Assembly (NCBI RefSeq): GCF_025060755.1
Contig: NZ_JANYUY010000009.1
Coordinates: 86,040 to 150,039, forward strand
Reading direction: 5' to 3'
Length of the DNA: 64,000 bases
From: Paenibacillus doosanensis
GTDB lineage: Bacteria; Bacillota; Bacilli; Paenibacillales; NBRC-103111
In this document: positions 54,263-63,520 of the stretch, one piece after another
Numbering within the stretch: position 1 is the stretch's first letter
How the letters are laid out: each line of letters starts with the position of its first letter
Made by a program: the position numbers and the translations under genes
The notes under the pieces: generated by a model
Told to the model about the DNA's origin: nothing
Seen by the model: only the letters and a program-made list of their open reading frames with translations
Databases searched by the model: none

Positions 54263-55048
54263 ATGTATAAACTGCTGCTCGTGGAAGACGAGGACTTGGT
54301 GAGAAACGGCATCAAACGATTTGTGTCTTTCGGCGAACTGAATATTGACCGGATTTATGAGGCGGCGAACGGCGAGGAAGGGCTGCGGGTGTTCCGAGAG
54401 CAGCTCCCGGATCTGGTGCTGCTCGATATTAATATGCCGCGGATGAACGGGCTTGATTTTGCAGCGAAAATTAAGGAACTGAAGCCCGAGGTCAAAATTG
54501 CCGTCATCACCGGCTACGATTATTACGATTACGCCGTGGCCGCGCTCAAAATCGGCATCGACGATTACGTGCTCAAGCCGGTTTCCCGCAATGATGTGTT
54601 CGAGGTGTTAAGCAAGCTGGTGAATAAGCTGAGAAACGAAGGGCAGCAGGCCGAGCTGCTGGCGCTGCTCAAGGATTTTCGGTCGGCGGCTTCCGAAGCC
54701 GGAGAAGATGCCGCGGGAGAAGCCGGCGGAGGGAAAAGGCTGATCGCTCATTTTATCGAGGACAATATGTCCAATCCGGAGTTTTCGCTGACCGTGCTGG
54801 CGGAGCTTATGGGCTTTAGTCCGGGGTATATGAGCACGCTGTTCAAGAAGCATTTTAACGTCTCCTTCCAGGATCATATCGCGGCGGTTCGGCTGGAGCG
54901 GGCCAAGCTGCAGCTGCTCGCGTCGGATAAAAAGGTGTACGAAATTTCGACGGAAGTCGGCTTCGACAACCCGAACTATTTCAGCGCCGCCTTCAAAAAG
55001 AAATACGGCATGTCGCCTTTGCAGTACCGGGAAAGGATTAAGGAGTAA
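54263..55048 (+). CDS. Response regulator with AraC DNA-binding domain (YesN-like)
   Basis: A 261-residue regulator. The receiver domain (1-120) has acidic E8/D9, phosphoacceptor D55 in LVLLDINMPRMNG and the conserved Lys in YVLKPVSR. The AraC domain (about 160-261) carries LTVLAELMGFSPGYMSTLFK, then STEVGFDNPNYFSAAFKKKYG. ATG 54263 (MYKLLLVEDED) is the natural start. The stop codon overlaps the kinase start by one base (TAATG), so the pair is coupled. It lies 19 bases after msrAB with no visible terminator, so it is probably in the same transcript. Confidence 0.92.
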   Translation: MYKLLLVEDEDLVRNGIKRFVSFGELNIDRIYEAANGEEGLRVFREQLPDLVLLDINMPRMNGLDFAAKIKELKPEVKIAVITGYDYYDYAVAALKIGIDDYVLKPVSRNDVFEVLSKLVNKLRNEGQQAELLALLKDFRSAASEAGEDAAGEAGGGKRLIAHFIEDNMSNPEFSLTVLAELMGFSPGYMSTLFKKHFNVSFQDHIAAVRLERAKLQLLASDKKVYEISTEVGFDNPNYFSAAFKKKYGMSPLQYRERIKE

Positions 55049-56814
55049 TGGGGCCGTTTTTCCGCTCGCTGCAATTTCGCATTTCGATCATTTACATCCT
55101 GATCAGCGTACTGACGATTGCCGTGACCGGCAGCGCGCTGTATGCGGGCATTTCGCGGGTGGTCATGCATGAATCGGTCGAATCCAGCCAAATGGCCGTA
55201 TCCAAAGGCGGTACCTATGTCGAGATGTACTTGGATCGGCTCAAGGTGCTATCGTCCGTACTGGCGGGCAATCCGCAAACGATTCGTACGCTGGCTTCCA
55301 AGGATAAGGCGGGAGAGCAGGATGTGCTGAAAATGATCGATAATGTGCTGGCCGCGGACCCTTATATTCAATCCGTCATTGTGATCGGGCAAGACGGCTA
55401 CGTTCTATCGAACGAACGGAAGCTGAATATGATGCGCTCTTCGGACATGATGAAAGAGAGCTGGTACGTCGCCGCCATCCACAGCAGCAATCCGGTGCTC
55501 ACTTCCGCCCGCATGCAAAAGTTTTCGATGGACAAAAACAACTGGGTCATCTCCATGAGCCAGGAGATCCGCGGTAAGGACGGCAGCAATCTCGGGGTCG
55601 TTTTGCTGGATATTAAATATAAGGGGCTCGAAGCTTACCTGAACGATCTGGACTTGGGCAAGGACGGCTACACCTATATCGTGAACAGCCGTAACGAAAT
55701 CGTCTACCACAAAGACGTTTCCTACTTTGTCGATGAAGCGAAAAAAAACCAGCTCATTGAGATGAACCGGCAAAATCCAGGCTACGACGCCAAGCGCGAT
55801 CGGCTTGTATACCAAACGGATTTGAAGGGATCGGACTGGACGCTGGTCGGCGTCAGCTCGCTGGACGGGCTTCAGCAAATCCGCGCGCAATTGCTCAGGT
55901 CGTTTATTATGGTCGGCACGGTGTTGCTGCTCTTTATTTTGCTTGCGATTCCATGGATTGCGAGGAGCATGACACAGCCGGTCAGACGGCTCGAACAGGC
56001 TATGCAGAAGGTGCAGAGCGGTCAGCTCGCCATCAGCGTCCCCGAAACCGGCGTGACGGAAGTTCAGGGCTTGGCGCGGCATTTCAACTCGATGATTATG
56101 GAAATCCGCCAGCTGCTGCAGGATATCGAAACGAAGGAGGGCGCGCTGCGCTTGCATGAGCTTAGCGTGCTGCACAGCCAGATCAACCCGCATTTTCTCT
56201 ACAATACGCTGGATACGATCGTGTGGATGGCCGAGTTCCAGGATACCGACCGCGTCATATCGACGACCAAGGCGCTGGCGGAGTTTTTCCAGTTATCCTT
56301 AAGCGGCGGCAGCGAATTTACGACCATCGCCAAAGAGATGGCCCACGTCGAGCAGTATCTGTTTATCCAGAGAGAGAGATACGGAGAGAAGCTGTCTTAT
56401 ACCATCAGCTATGATCCGGCGCTTGCCGATGTCGTCATCCCCAAGATCATTCTCCAGCCGCTCGCAGAGAACGCGGTGTATCACGGCATCCGGGAAAAAG
56501 AAGGCCCGGGGAGGCTGGAAATCTTCTGCGGCCGGGCGGACGACGGAACGATCCGGTTGATCGTCAAAGATGACGGGGCCGGCTTCAACCCCGCCGTACT
56601 GCAAGCTCCTCCGGCAGCGGCCGGAGGGGGCGGCTCTGCAGGGGACAAGTCCAAGCTGGGCGGCGTCGGCATTCACAACGTCGACGAACGAATCAAGCTG
56701 TATTACGGAGACCGTTACGGAATTAAGCTATCTTCCGCTCCAGGGGCGGGAACCGTTGTGAATATCTCCATTCCCTTAGCGATAACATCACATGAAGGAG
56801 AGAAGCTTACTTGA
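55048..56814 (+). CDS. Sensor histidine kinase with extracellular Cache domain (YesM-like)
   Basis: A 588-residue membrane kinase. Helices near residues 8-33 and 287-310 flank a double-Cache-like sensor ([38 protein letters not shown]). HAMP follows, then the His_kinase domain with H382 in [14 protein letters not shown], then an ATPase ([37 protein letters not shown]). It forms a two-component pair with the preceding regulator. The signal is unknown; the neighbouring redox-repair genes suggest an oxidant or oxidised product. Its end overlaps the chemoreceptor start by 4 bases. Confidence 0.92.
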   Translation: MGPFFRSLQFRISIIYILISVLTIAVTGSALYAGISRVVMHESVESSQMAVSKGGTYVEMYLDRLKVLSSVLAGNPQTIRTLASKDKAGEQDVLKMIDNVLAADPYIQSVIVIGQDGYVLSNERKLNMMRSSDMMKESWYVAAIHSSNPVLTSARMQKFSMDKNNWVISMSQEIRGKDGSNLGVVLLDIKYKGLEAYLNDLDLGKDGYTYIVNSRNEIVYHKDVSYFVDEAKKNQLIEMNRQNPGYDAKRDRLVYQTDLKGSDWTLVGVSSLDGLQQIRAQLLRSFIMVGTVLLLFILLAIPWIARSMTQPVRRLEQAMQKVQSGQLAISVPETGVTEVQGLARHFNSMIMEIRQLLQDIETKEGALRLHELSVLHSQINPHFLYNTLDTIVWMAEFQDTDRVISTTKALAEFFQLSLSGGSEFTTIAKEMAHVEQYLFIQRERYGEKLSYTISYDPALADVVIPKIILQPLAENAVYHGIREKEGPGRLEIFCGRADDGTIRLIVKDDGAGFNPAVLQAPPAAAGGGGSAGDKSKLGGVGIHNVDERIKLYYGDRYGIKLSSAPGAGTVVNISIPLAITSHEGEKLT

Positions 56815-58499
56815 ATACACATACAGATCATGACACGATAGAGACTCCGCGCGGAGGAAGCATCAAGCTGCCCTTCTGGAGCCTTCCGCGTAAAATTATG
56901 CTGATGCTCCTGATTATGTTTGTGCTTATCGTTTCCTTGTTTACGATCGCCGTGCACCGCCAGGACCGCTCGCTCATTATGGGGGCCAGCAAGGAACAGG
57001 CGGAAACCATTGTTCATACGCTGGATGCGCTTATCGCAGAAACCGGGCAATCCGCCATGCTTCAACCGTATATACAAGAACAAATCAAAATGCAGCCGGA
57101 TATTCAGGCGATTACGTTCTATGAATCGGCAGGCGGCGGGAAAATCGTGGCGGCGGCAGACGCTTCGCTGATCGGACAGCCCGGAACGCCGGAAATCATG
57201 CAGGCCCTTTCGGGAAATCAAGAAATTTACCAGGCGGACGACCGCATGCTCAAGCTGATTGCGCCGATCCATATTGCAGGCAAACCGGCTTACGCGATAG
57301 AAATCGCCATCGCCCTAAGCAAGGAATCGCAGTCCGCCGACAAGCTGCTGATCGATACTTTGCTTACGAGCTTGGTGCTGTTGGCGGTGTTTGCGGTCAT
57401 TATGTTCGCGATATTTAAGAAAATGGTATCCGGCCCGCTGCGGCAGGTTATCGAGATCGCCAACGAAATTTCGCAAGGTCATTTGCAGCCGGTCATACCG
57501 GCCCATCGCCGTAAGGATGAGATCGGGCTGCTGTACGATTCCTTCTCGCAAATGACGGAAAGCCTGCGCCATCTGATCGGCAACGTCCGTTTCGGCACGA
57601 AGCAGGTCGGTTTCGCGGTAAATCGGCTGGCCGGCAATGCGGAGACGACGGAACGGGCGGCCAACGACATTGCCGCCAGCTTCCAGGAGCTTGCGAGCGG
57701 CAGCGATATGCAGCTTCGTCTTGCCCAGAACAATGAAGTGGCGATGAGCGAGATGGCAGCGGGCATTCAGCGCATTGCCGTTTCGTCCATGAGCGTGGCG
57801 GATATGAGCGCGGAGACGACGCAGCTGGCGCACCGCGGGGATGAAGCGCTGCAGGAGGTCGTACAGCAGATGACTCGGATCGAGGCGACGGCGGGCCAAT
57901 TGAACGAAGCGCTGCACACGTTAACAGGCAAAACGGAACAAATCGATCAGATTGTGAAAATAATCGGCGAAATTTCGGCGCAAACGAACTTGTTGTCGCT
58001 TAACGCAGCTATAGAAGCGGCGAGGGCCGGGGAAGCAGGGCGCGGCTTCGCCGTCGTTGCAGGGGAGATCCGCAAGCTGTCCGAGCAGACGGAACGATCG
58101 GCGCTTGAAATTTCCGAGCTCGTTCATTCGATACAAGCCGATTCGGAGTCTTCCTTAAGCTCGATGGCGGTTGTGAACGGCGAGGTGATGAGCGGCATTG
58201 TGAAAGCGGAGGAGACCGGAGCGATTTTCCAGCATATTTTAACCAAGGTCGAGCTGGTATCCAGTCACATTCAGGAAGTTTCGGCAGCCGCCGAGGAAGT
58301 ATCGGCGGGGACGGAAGAAGCGGCGGCTTCCATCGCGGAAATGTCCAGGATCGCGCGGCAATCCGCTGAACAAACCCATGTGTCCTCGGGCAATGTCGAG
58401 GATCAGCTGCATCAGGTCAACGAAGTCAAAAACATGTCGGTGCAGCTGAAAACGCTGCTGAATAATTTGCGCGAAAGCGAAGCCGCCTTCCGAATCTAA
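56811..58499 (+). CDS. Methyl-accepting chemotaxis protein
   Basis: A 562-residue chemoreceptor. Membrane helices near residues 28-47 and 181-204 flank an extracellular sensor of about 135 residues. HAMP ([20 protein letters not shown]) follows, then the long signalling coiled coil, whose tip reads [20 protein letters not shown], then [16 protein letters not shown]. The start is TTG 56811, overlapping the kinase stop (TTGA) and preceded by GAAGGAGAGAAG. Direct overlap of a chemoreceptor gene with a Cache kinase gene suggests that both respond to the same chemical. Confidence 0.92.
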   Translation: MNTHTDHDTIETPRGGSIKLPFWSLPRKIMLMLLIMFVLIVSLFTIAVHRQDRSLIMGASKEQAETIVHTLDALIAETGQSAMLQPYIQEQIKMQPDIQAITFYESAGGGKIVAAADASLIGQPGTPEIMQALSGNQEIYQADDRMLKLIAPIHIAGKPAYAIEIAIALSKESQSADKLLIDTLLTSLVLLAVFAVIMFAIFKKMVSGPLRQVIEIANEISQGHLQPVIPAHRRKDEIGLLYDSFSQMTESLRHLIGNVRFGTKQVGFAVNRLAGNAETTERAANDIAASFQELASGSDMQLRLAQNNEVAMSEMAAGIQRIAVSSMSVADMSAETTQLAHRGDEALQEVVQQMTRIEATAGQLNEALHTLTGKTEQIDQIVKIIGEISAQTNLLSLNAAIEAARAGEAGRGFAVVAGEIRKLSEQTERSALEISELVHSIQADSESSLSSMAVVNGEVMSGIVKAEETGAIFQHILTKVELVSSHIQEVSAAAEEVSAGTEEAAASIAEMSRIARQSAEQTHVSSGNVEDQLHQVNEVKNMSVQLKTLLNNLRESEAAFRI

Positions 58500-58560
58500 C
58501 GGCAGGATGAATATCTATTTTGACCGAAAACCGTTCTCTGTCCCGTTCTCAAACTAGCAA

Positions 58561-58642
58561 TCTTTCATATAATGCACAATGGAGACAAGCGAGGCTTGCA
58601 AGATTAGTAGAGCAGCAAGCAGGCTTGTCTCCGAATGAAAGA
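58561..58642 (+). repeat. Nested inverted repeat in the leader of the amidase gene
   Basis: Three arm pairs are nested: TCTTTCAT (58561) with ATGAAAGA (58635), GGAGACAAGC (58581) with GCTTGTCTCC (58623), and GCTTGC (58594) with GCAAGC (58615). The middle arm is a perfect 10-base pair. The RBS AAAGGAG begins 2 bases later, so the folded RNA would sit against the ribosome site. No T-run follows, so it is not a standard terminator. No known riboswitch motif is recognised. Confidence 0.7.
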
Positions 58643-58658
58643 TAAAGGAGCGAATGGC

Positions 58659-60044
58659 ATGACGAGAAAATCGATTCAAGAGCTTCAGGACGGTTATTCG
58701 AACCAGCAGTTTACTCCGCTCGACATCACCAAGCATTATTTGAAACGAATTAAGAAAAAAGATCCGGTGCTGAATTCATTTATTACCGTCTCCAAAGAAC
58801 GGGCGAGAAAAGAGGCCAAGATCGTCGAAGCCAAAGAGAAGGCCGGCGATCAGACGGGGCGGTTGTACGGCATTCCGCTGTCCTACAAGGATAATATCGA
58901 TACGAAAGGCATCCGCACGACGTACGGTTCGTCCATCGACGCGAATAACGTGCCGGAGCGGGACGCGGCCGTCGTTCATAAGCTGCTGCAGGAAGATTCG
59001 ATCACATTGGGCAAAAACAATATGCACGAGTACGCCCTTGGCATCACCTCGAACAATCCGCACTACGGCCCGGTTCATAATCCGTGGAATCCCGAATATA
59101 CGCCTGGAGGTTCCAGCGGAGGGTCGGCCGCTGCAGTCGCCGCGGATTTGACCGTCGCCTCGATCGGTACGGATACCGGCGGTTCCATCCGGATTCCGGC
59201 CGCTTCGTGCGGAGTTGTGGGACTTAAGCCGACGTATAATAAAATCCCGACCCAAGGAGTATTTTACGTTTCGTGGACGCTCGATCATGTCGGCCCGCTG
59301 ACCGCCAACATGACGGATCTGGCAATCATGATGGAGGCTTTGACGAAGCAAAAGTATGTGCCTTATTTGCAGCAGGATATTCGCGGGCTTCGCGTAGGCG
59401 TGCCGACGAGCTTTTTCAACGAGCATATCGAAGCGGAGACGTACCAGCTGTATGTCAACGCGCTGCAGGCATTGGAGCAGCTGGGCGCGGTGCTGATCGA
59501 CGTGGACGTATCATTTATTAACGGCTATCAGCAGCAAATATTGAACATCGCCGCTTCGGAAGCGGGCTATGTCCACCGCGACCGGATGGAATGCTGCTTG
59601 TCGCAATACGGGGCGGATGCGAGGGCGCTGCTGGAATCGTCCCTCACCATTACGTCGCGTCAATATATCGAGGCTTTGAAGGCGAAGGAATCCTATATGA
59701 AGCAGTTCGGCCGCTTATTCCGCGAACAGATTCAAGTGCTCGCGACTCCGACGATTCCGATCGCGGCAAGAAAGATCGGCGTCGAGGAGGTCCAGTTCGG
59801 CTCGTACACCGAGAGCTTGTTCGACGCGATGACTCGTTACACGGAAATTTTCAACGCCGTCGAAGTGCCAGCCTTGTCGATCCCTTGCGGAATTACGAGC
59901 GAAGGGCTTCCTGTCGCGCTGCAGCTGGTGGCCGCATGGGGACGAGAGGACCGGCTGATCCGCGCAGGCTATGCGTATGAGCAGGATCAATTGGCAAGCT
60001 TCTACCAGACCCGAGACGAAATTTGCGCAGGGTATCATGCTTGA
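58659..60044 (+). CDS. Amidase-signature hydrolase
   Basis: A 461-residue cytosolic amidase of the GatA-like superfamily. The catalytic triad is visible: K77 in PLSYKDNID, S152 in TPGGSSGGSAAAVAA and S176 in GTDTGGSIRIPA. It hydrolyses a carboxamide or transfers its ammonia. The lack of gatC/gatB neighbours argues against a tRNA amidotransferase subunit. ATG 58659 follows AAAGGAGCGAATGGC; an in-frame ATG at 58635 lies inside the hairpin arm. The substrate is unknown. A strong terminator follows. Confidence 0.88.
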   Translation: MTRKSIQELQDGYSNQQFTPLDITKHYLKRIKKKDPVLNSFITVSKERARKEAKIVEAKEKAGDQTGRLYGIPLSYKDNIDTKGIRTTYGSSIDANNVPERDAAVVHKLLQEDSITLGKNNMHEYALGITSNNPHYGPVHNPWNPEYTPGGSSGGSAAAVAADLTVASIGTDTGGSIRIPAASCGVVGLKPTYNKIPTQGVFYVSWTLDHVGPLTANMTDLAIMMEALTKQKYVPYLQQDIRGLRVGVPTSFFNEHIEAETYQLYVNALQALEQLGAVLIDVDVSFINGYQQQILNIAASEAGYVHRDRMECCLSQYGADARALLESSLTITSRQYIEALKAKESYMKQFGRLFREQIQVLATPTIPIAARKIGVEEVQFGSYTESLFDAMTRYTEIFNAVEVPALSIPCGITSEGLPVALQLVAAWGREDRLIRAGYAYEQDQLASFYQTRDEICAGYHA

Positions 60045-60083
60045 TTCGGGATTCGGTGGAAATTGGGTGAAATTGAAAAAAAT

Positions 60084-60122
60084 AGAGGGGCCGGGAACTA
60101 ACCGGGAGCCCTCTCTTTTTTT
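60084..60122. terminator. Bidirectional terminator after the amidase
   Basis: AGAGGGG-rich and CCCTCT-rich arms enclose a second CCGG pairing, with a T7 run on the plus strand and an A7 run on the left, giving T bases on the minus strand. It can end both the amidase and the minus-strand ABC operon. Confidence 0.8.
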
Positions 60123-60157
60123 GCATCTGGATCGCAGGACGGCGAGCATCAGATTGT

Positions 60158-60185
60158 GGCTGCGTCGCCCTAAGCAGACGCAGCC
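60158..60185. repeat. Hairpin between amidase and ABC operon
   Basis: GGCTGCGTC pairs perfectly with GACGCAGCC around a 10-base loop. No T-run follows on either strand. It lies just past the end of the minus-strand ABC operon and may protect its mRNA 3' end. Confidence 0.5.
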
Positions 60186-60235
60186 TATTACGCTCGGGTC
60201 TGCTGCCGAGACCGCGAAACGCGCTGCGACTTTAG

Positions 60236-61018
60236 TTAGGAGCCCGTCGAGCGGTAATGGCGTACGCCGATGTTCCATACCAGCAGGCACGGCACCAGGA
60301 AAAGAAATCCCGCCAGGGGGATAAACGCATAGATGGGGTGATTGGCGCCTTCGCGGCCGAGTATGAATAACAGCGGCAAATAGTTCGCGCAGCCGAAGGG
60401 GATGACGAAGGTGAAGAAACGGCGCACCCACTTTTGATAAATCGTCAGCGGGTACTGTGTCATTTCCCGCCCGCCGTCCGTGAAGATGTTGGCGATTTCG
60501 AGCCCCTGGACCGTCCAGAAGCTGATCGAGGCGGCCAAAATAAAAATACCGGTGAAAATGACGACGCCTCCGGAGACCATCAACAGAAGAGCTGTCACCT
60601 TGAGCGGCGTCCAGTCGATGTTGATCGAGGAAGCGGCCCATACGAGCACGGCTGCGCTCAGCAGCAGACGTCCGATTCGCGCGAATTCGAAGCGGGAGCC
60701 GAGCACCTGCAGGGCGGTGCTGCGCGGACGCACGAGCAGCCGGTCGAAATCGCCGCTGACGACGAGACTGGAGAAGACGTCGAAGCCCCGCACGAAGCAT
60801 TCCGTAATCGCGAAGGCCATGTACGTAACCGCGAAGCACAGGGCGACCTCGTAGAAGGTCCAGCCTTGAATCTGCCCGAAGCGCTCGAACATGAAGTAGA
60901 CTCCGGCGAACATCGTAAACGGCGTCAGACACTGCCCGAGCGTCAGCAGCAAGAAGGAGACGCGGTACTGCATTTGCGATTTGAGCAGGATCAGCATGTA
61001 TTGGAAATAAAGCTTCAT
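60236..61018 (-). CDS. ABC-2 type permease (second subunit)
   Basis: A 260-residue membrane protein with six predicted helices, of the COG3694-like ABC-2 permease type. Typical pieces are FAITECFVRGFDVFSSLVVS, GDFDRLLVRPRS and IYQKWVRRFFTFVIPFGCAN. It lies 6 bases after the first permease and forms a three-gene transporter with the ATPase at 61831. Relatives export unknown lipophilic compounds or act in resistance. ATG 61018 follows GGAGGCTGATCGCGA. Confidence 0.85.
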   Translation of the reverse strand: MKLYFQYMLILLKSQMQYRVSFLLLTLGQCLTPFTMFAGVYFMFERFGQIQGWTFYEVALCFAVTYMAFAITECFVRGFDVFSSLVVSGDFDRLLVRPRSTALQVLGSRFEFARIGRLLLSAAVLVWAASSINIDWTPLKVTALLLMVSGGVVIFTGIFILAASISFWTVQGLEIANIFTDGGREMTQYPLTIYQKWVRRFFTFVIPFGCANYLPLLFILGREGANHPIYAFIPLAGFLFLVPCLLVWNIGVRHYRSTGS

Positions 61019-61024
61019 TCGCGA

Positions 61025-61834
61025 TCAGCCTCCTTGAACGACGACGCGCCTTAGCGCTCTGCCCATGGTGATTTTGCCCAAGGCAACCAGAGCGGCCAGC
61101 CATAGAAGCTGGGAGAACAGCCCGCTGACGGCTTCGGCCGCGGATATGTTGCCCGTAAACACGCGGAACGGAAAGTCGGCGGTCCAATGGAACGGAAGCA
61201 GATAGACGATCCGCTGCATCCATTCGGGCATCAAAGGAACGGGAATCACGAGTCCGGACAGAAACTCTCCGAACACGCTGAACAGAAGCAGCGATCCGGC
61301 AGGTGACATAGTGACGAATACGGAAATATAAATCAGCATGGAGATGGCTGCGATCAGCAGCAGACCGGCCGTCAATACGGCGAGAAAGAGCAGAAACGAC
61401 GTGAAGTCGGGCGGCAATTGGAGCCCGTAGGGCGCCGGCAGGAACAAGACCACAATCAGAATAGGGAAGCAGCGAAGCAGCGCGCTCGATAGCCGCTGGG
61501 CGAGCAGCTTGGCGTACCACAGCCCGTATAGGTCGCTGGGACGGCACAGCTCGTAGGCGATATTGCCGCTGGTGATCAGCTGGAACAGCTCGTTGTCCCG
61601 TAACCATAAAATGACAAGGGCGAGAAAAGCTTGCTTGAGCCATGTATACGAGGTGACCTGCTCGAGCGTCATCGGAGGTTCTTGGACGGTGTGGGCGTAG
61701 AACGCTTGAAAGATCATAATAAACATGGAGCCAAAGAAAAATTGCGTCCCGACGCCTGCCAAGGCGGCGGCCCTGTACTGCAGCCCGTTGCTGATGCGCA
61801 GCTTGAAGACCGATATGTACGCTTTCATCATCAT
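61025..61834 (-). CDS. ABC-2 type permease (first subunit)
   Basis: A 269-residue membrane protein with six predicted helices (COG4587-like). Features are FYAHTVQEPPMTLEQVTSYT, ITSGNIAYELCRPSDLYGLW and RIVYLLPFHWTADFPFRVFT. It overlaps the ATPase gene end by 4 bases and precedes the second permease, so all three are translated together. Two or three Met codons stand at the start (MMMKAY), leaving the exact first residue open. Confidence 0.85.
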   Translation of the reverse strand: MMMKAYISVFKLRISNGLQYRAAALAGVGTQFFFGSMFIMIFQAFYAHTVQEPPMTLEQVTSYTWLKQAFLALVILWLRDNELFQLITSGNIAYELCRPSDLYGLWYAKLLAQRLSSALLRCFPILIVVLFLPAPYGLQLPPDFTSFLLFLAVLTAGLLLIAAISMLIYISVFVTMSPAGSLLLFSVFGEFLSGLVIPVPLMPEWMQRIVYLLPFHWTADFPFRVFTGNISAAEAVSGLFSQLLWLAALVALGKITMGRALRRVVVQGG

Positions 61835-62808
61835 AGCTGGTACTCCTTATACATTTGGACGATGATATCTTCAATCGGCTGGGTATCGATCGCCACATCC
61901 ATCAGCTCGACCTGGGAAGACAGCTGCGTTAGCGCTTCCGACATCAGAATTTGATCGGTGTCGACGCTGAGAATGGCCCGCTCCGGAGTCCAAGACAAGA
62001 CGGATGCTCCGGGAATCGTGATAGGATTTGTGTTCTCGCGGTAATCGGCGGTGATCGTTCTGTGGGTGCCGAACCGGCTGCGCAAGCCTTGAACGCTGCC
62101 GTCATAGAGCAGGGTGCCTTTGCCGATTAAGAGAATCCGGTCGGCCAGCGCCTCGATATCGTTCATATCGTGGGTGGTGAGGATGACGGTGACGCGCTTT
62201 TCTTTATTGATCATTTTAATAAAACGTCGAACGGCGATTTTGGAGACGGCGTCAAGGCCGATGGTCGGTTCGTCGAGAAACAGGATGCTCGGATTGTGCA
62301 GGAGAGAGGCGGCGATTTCGCAGCGCATCCTCTGGCCGAGACTCAGCTGACGCACCGGCGTCTGGATGATTCCGCCCAAGTCGAGAGTATCGATCAGCAG
62401 CTCGAGATTGTCGTTGTAGTCCTGCTGTGGAATATTGTAAATATCCTTCAGCAGCTCGAACGAATCCATGACCGGCACATCCCACCACAGCTGGGTGCGC
62501 TGTCCGAATACGACGCCGATATGCTTCACATAAGGCACCCGTTCGAGCCATGGGGTGTAACCGTGGATCGTGCAGGTGCCGCGATCGGGTACCAGAATGC
62601 CGCTCATAATTTTGATCGTGGTCGATTTGCCCGCCCCGTTAGGCCCGATGTAGCCTACGATTTCTCCGGGAGCGATGGAAAAGGAAATGTCCTGAAGCGC
62701 TTCCACTACGGTGAATTCTCGATGGAACAACGATTTTACCGCATGCCTGAGGCCCGATGAACGCTTAGCCACCAGGAACGACTTGCTGATTCCGTTAACG
62801 GTTATCAC
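61831..62808 (-). CDS. ABC transporter ATPase (COG4586-like)
   Basis: A 325-residue ATPase. Motifs are Walker A GPNGAGKST, the characteristic VFGQRTQLWWDVPV segment, signature LSLGQRMRCEIA, Walker B ILFLDEPTIGLD and H-loop TTHD. The C-terminal ~80 residues form the extra domain of this subfamily. The start is GTG 62808, preceded by GGAGGTATTTGTAA. It drives the two permeases encoded downstream. A sigma-A promoter with an overlapping inverted repeat lies just upstream. Confidence 0.9.
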   Translation of the reverse strand: MITVNGISKSFLVAKRSSGLRHAVKSLFHREFTVVEALQDISFSIAPGEIVGYIGPNGAGKSTTIKIMSGILVPDRGTCTIHGYTPWLERVPYVKHIGVVFGQRTQLWWDVPVMDSFELLKDIYNIPQQDYNDNLELLIDTLDLGGIIQTPVRQLSLGQRMRCEIAASLLHNPSILFLDEPTIGLDAVSKIAVRRFIKMINKEKRVTVILTTHDMNDIEALADRILLIGKGTLLYDGSVQGLRSRFGTHRTITADYRENTNPITIPGASVLSWTPERAILSVDTDQILMSEALTQLSSQVELMDVAIDTQPIEDIIVQMYKEYQL

Positions 62809-62835
62809 TTACAAATACCTCCATCTCTTTTTAGA

Positions 62836-62878
62836 GTGACAGGATTAACATGCTATCACTAAGAAAATGTGGTGTCAA
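62836..62878 (-). promoter_or_regulatory. Promoter and overlapping operator of the ABC-2 operon
   Basis: On the minus strand TTGACA and TAGCAT are 17 bases apart (62850-62878). An inverted repeat, GTGACAG (62836-62842) with CTATCAC (62853-62859) on the plus strand, overlaps the -10 and start site, so a repressor is likely. The regulator is not identified; the divergent Rrf2 gene is one candidate. Confidence 0.65.
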
Positions 62879-63001
62879 TACCTATTTATTGCAATTTCGT
62901 GAATGAGCTAAGGGGAGGCCGGATTATTTTATTTTAATAAAAAATTCCTCTGAAAATCGGCATTCGTTCGCAGAATGCGGCGTATGAAATCGATTACGGA
63001 A

Positions 63002-63030
63002 TTGCGGGATGCGCGGGAATTGGGTACAAT
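63002..63030 (+). promoter_or_regulatory. SigA-type promoter of the Rrf2 gene
   Basis: TTGCGG and TACAAT are separated by 17 bases, 41 bases before the GTG start at 63071. An upstream inverted repeat (GCATTC with GAATGC, near 62960-62979) could be a regulatory site. Confidence 0.6.
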
Positions 63031-63070
63031 GAATCATAACTGTAAATAGGAATGAAGGGGGCAACCTAAG

Positions 63071-63520
63071 GTGAAGCAGGAATATTGTACGTCGACGCAG
63101 CACCCGAAATGGTTCGGCCTCGCTGTTCAAGCGCTTATTATTATGTCTCGCGAGGATGTAGGATCAGCCTGTCCGAGCATTGAGCTCGCCAAGTACCTGC
63201 AGTCGGAACCTTCTTTGCTGCGCCGTATTCTTGCGGTTTTAGCCAAAGAAGGGTTTATTGGAACGCGGGAAGGCCGCGCCGGCGGCTACCATCTCAAGAA
63301 ACCGGCGGCATCCATTCGGTTGGTCGACATCTACGATGCGTTTCGCGCCGGCAGCCAGCTATGCTTTGGCATTACCGAAACGGCGGGCACGCATCCGCTC
63401 GGGCGGTGCATGAAATCGGTGCTCGGGGAAATCACGAAGGAAATGGACGAGAGCATGCGCGCAGTGTTAAGCAAATATACGATAGCGGATATCGCCGGTC
63501 AGTTGGAATCGGAGTTCTAA
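63071..63520 (+). CDS. Rrf2-family transcription regulator
   Basis: A 149-residue winged-helix regulator. The DNA-binding domain spans about residues 10-85 (CPSIELAKYLQSEPSLLRRI, LAKEGFIGTREGRAGGYHLK). The dimer helix and a short C-terminal part contain two Cys (in QLCFGIT and GRCMKSV). The three-Cys iron-sulfur spacing of NsrR/IscR is not present, so it is closer to cluster-free members such as YwnA or CymR-like proteins. GTG 63071 follows GAAGGGGGCAACC. It diverges from the ABC-2 operon. Confidence 0.85.
   Translation: MKQEYCTSTQHPKWFGLAVQALIIMSREDVGSACPSIELAKYLQSEPSLLRRILAVLAKEGFIGTREGRAGGYHLKKPAASIRLVDIYDAFRAGSQLCFGITETAGTHPLGRCMKSVLGEITKEMDESMRAVLSKYTIADIAGQLESEF

Noticed and set aside
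58561..58658. A T-box or other known riboswitch ahead of the amidase
   Set aside because: The strong hairpin invited this, but no T-box core sequence, antiterminator or terminator T-run is present.
59715..61898. A very long minus-strand open frame (about 727 codons)
   Set aside because: It crosses the amidase gene antisense and runs through both ABC-2 permease genes in another frame. The translation has no domain and is Arg/Ser/Ala-rich, as expected from a shadow frame in GC-rich coding DNA.
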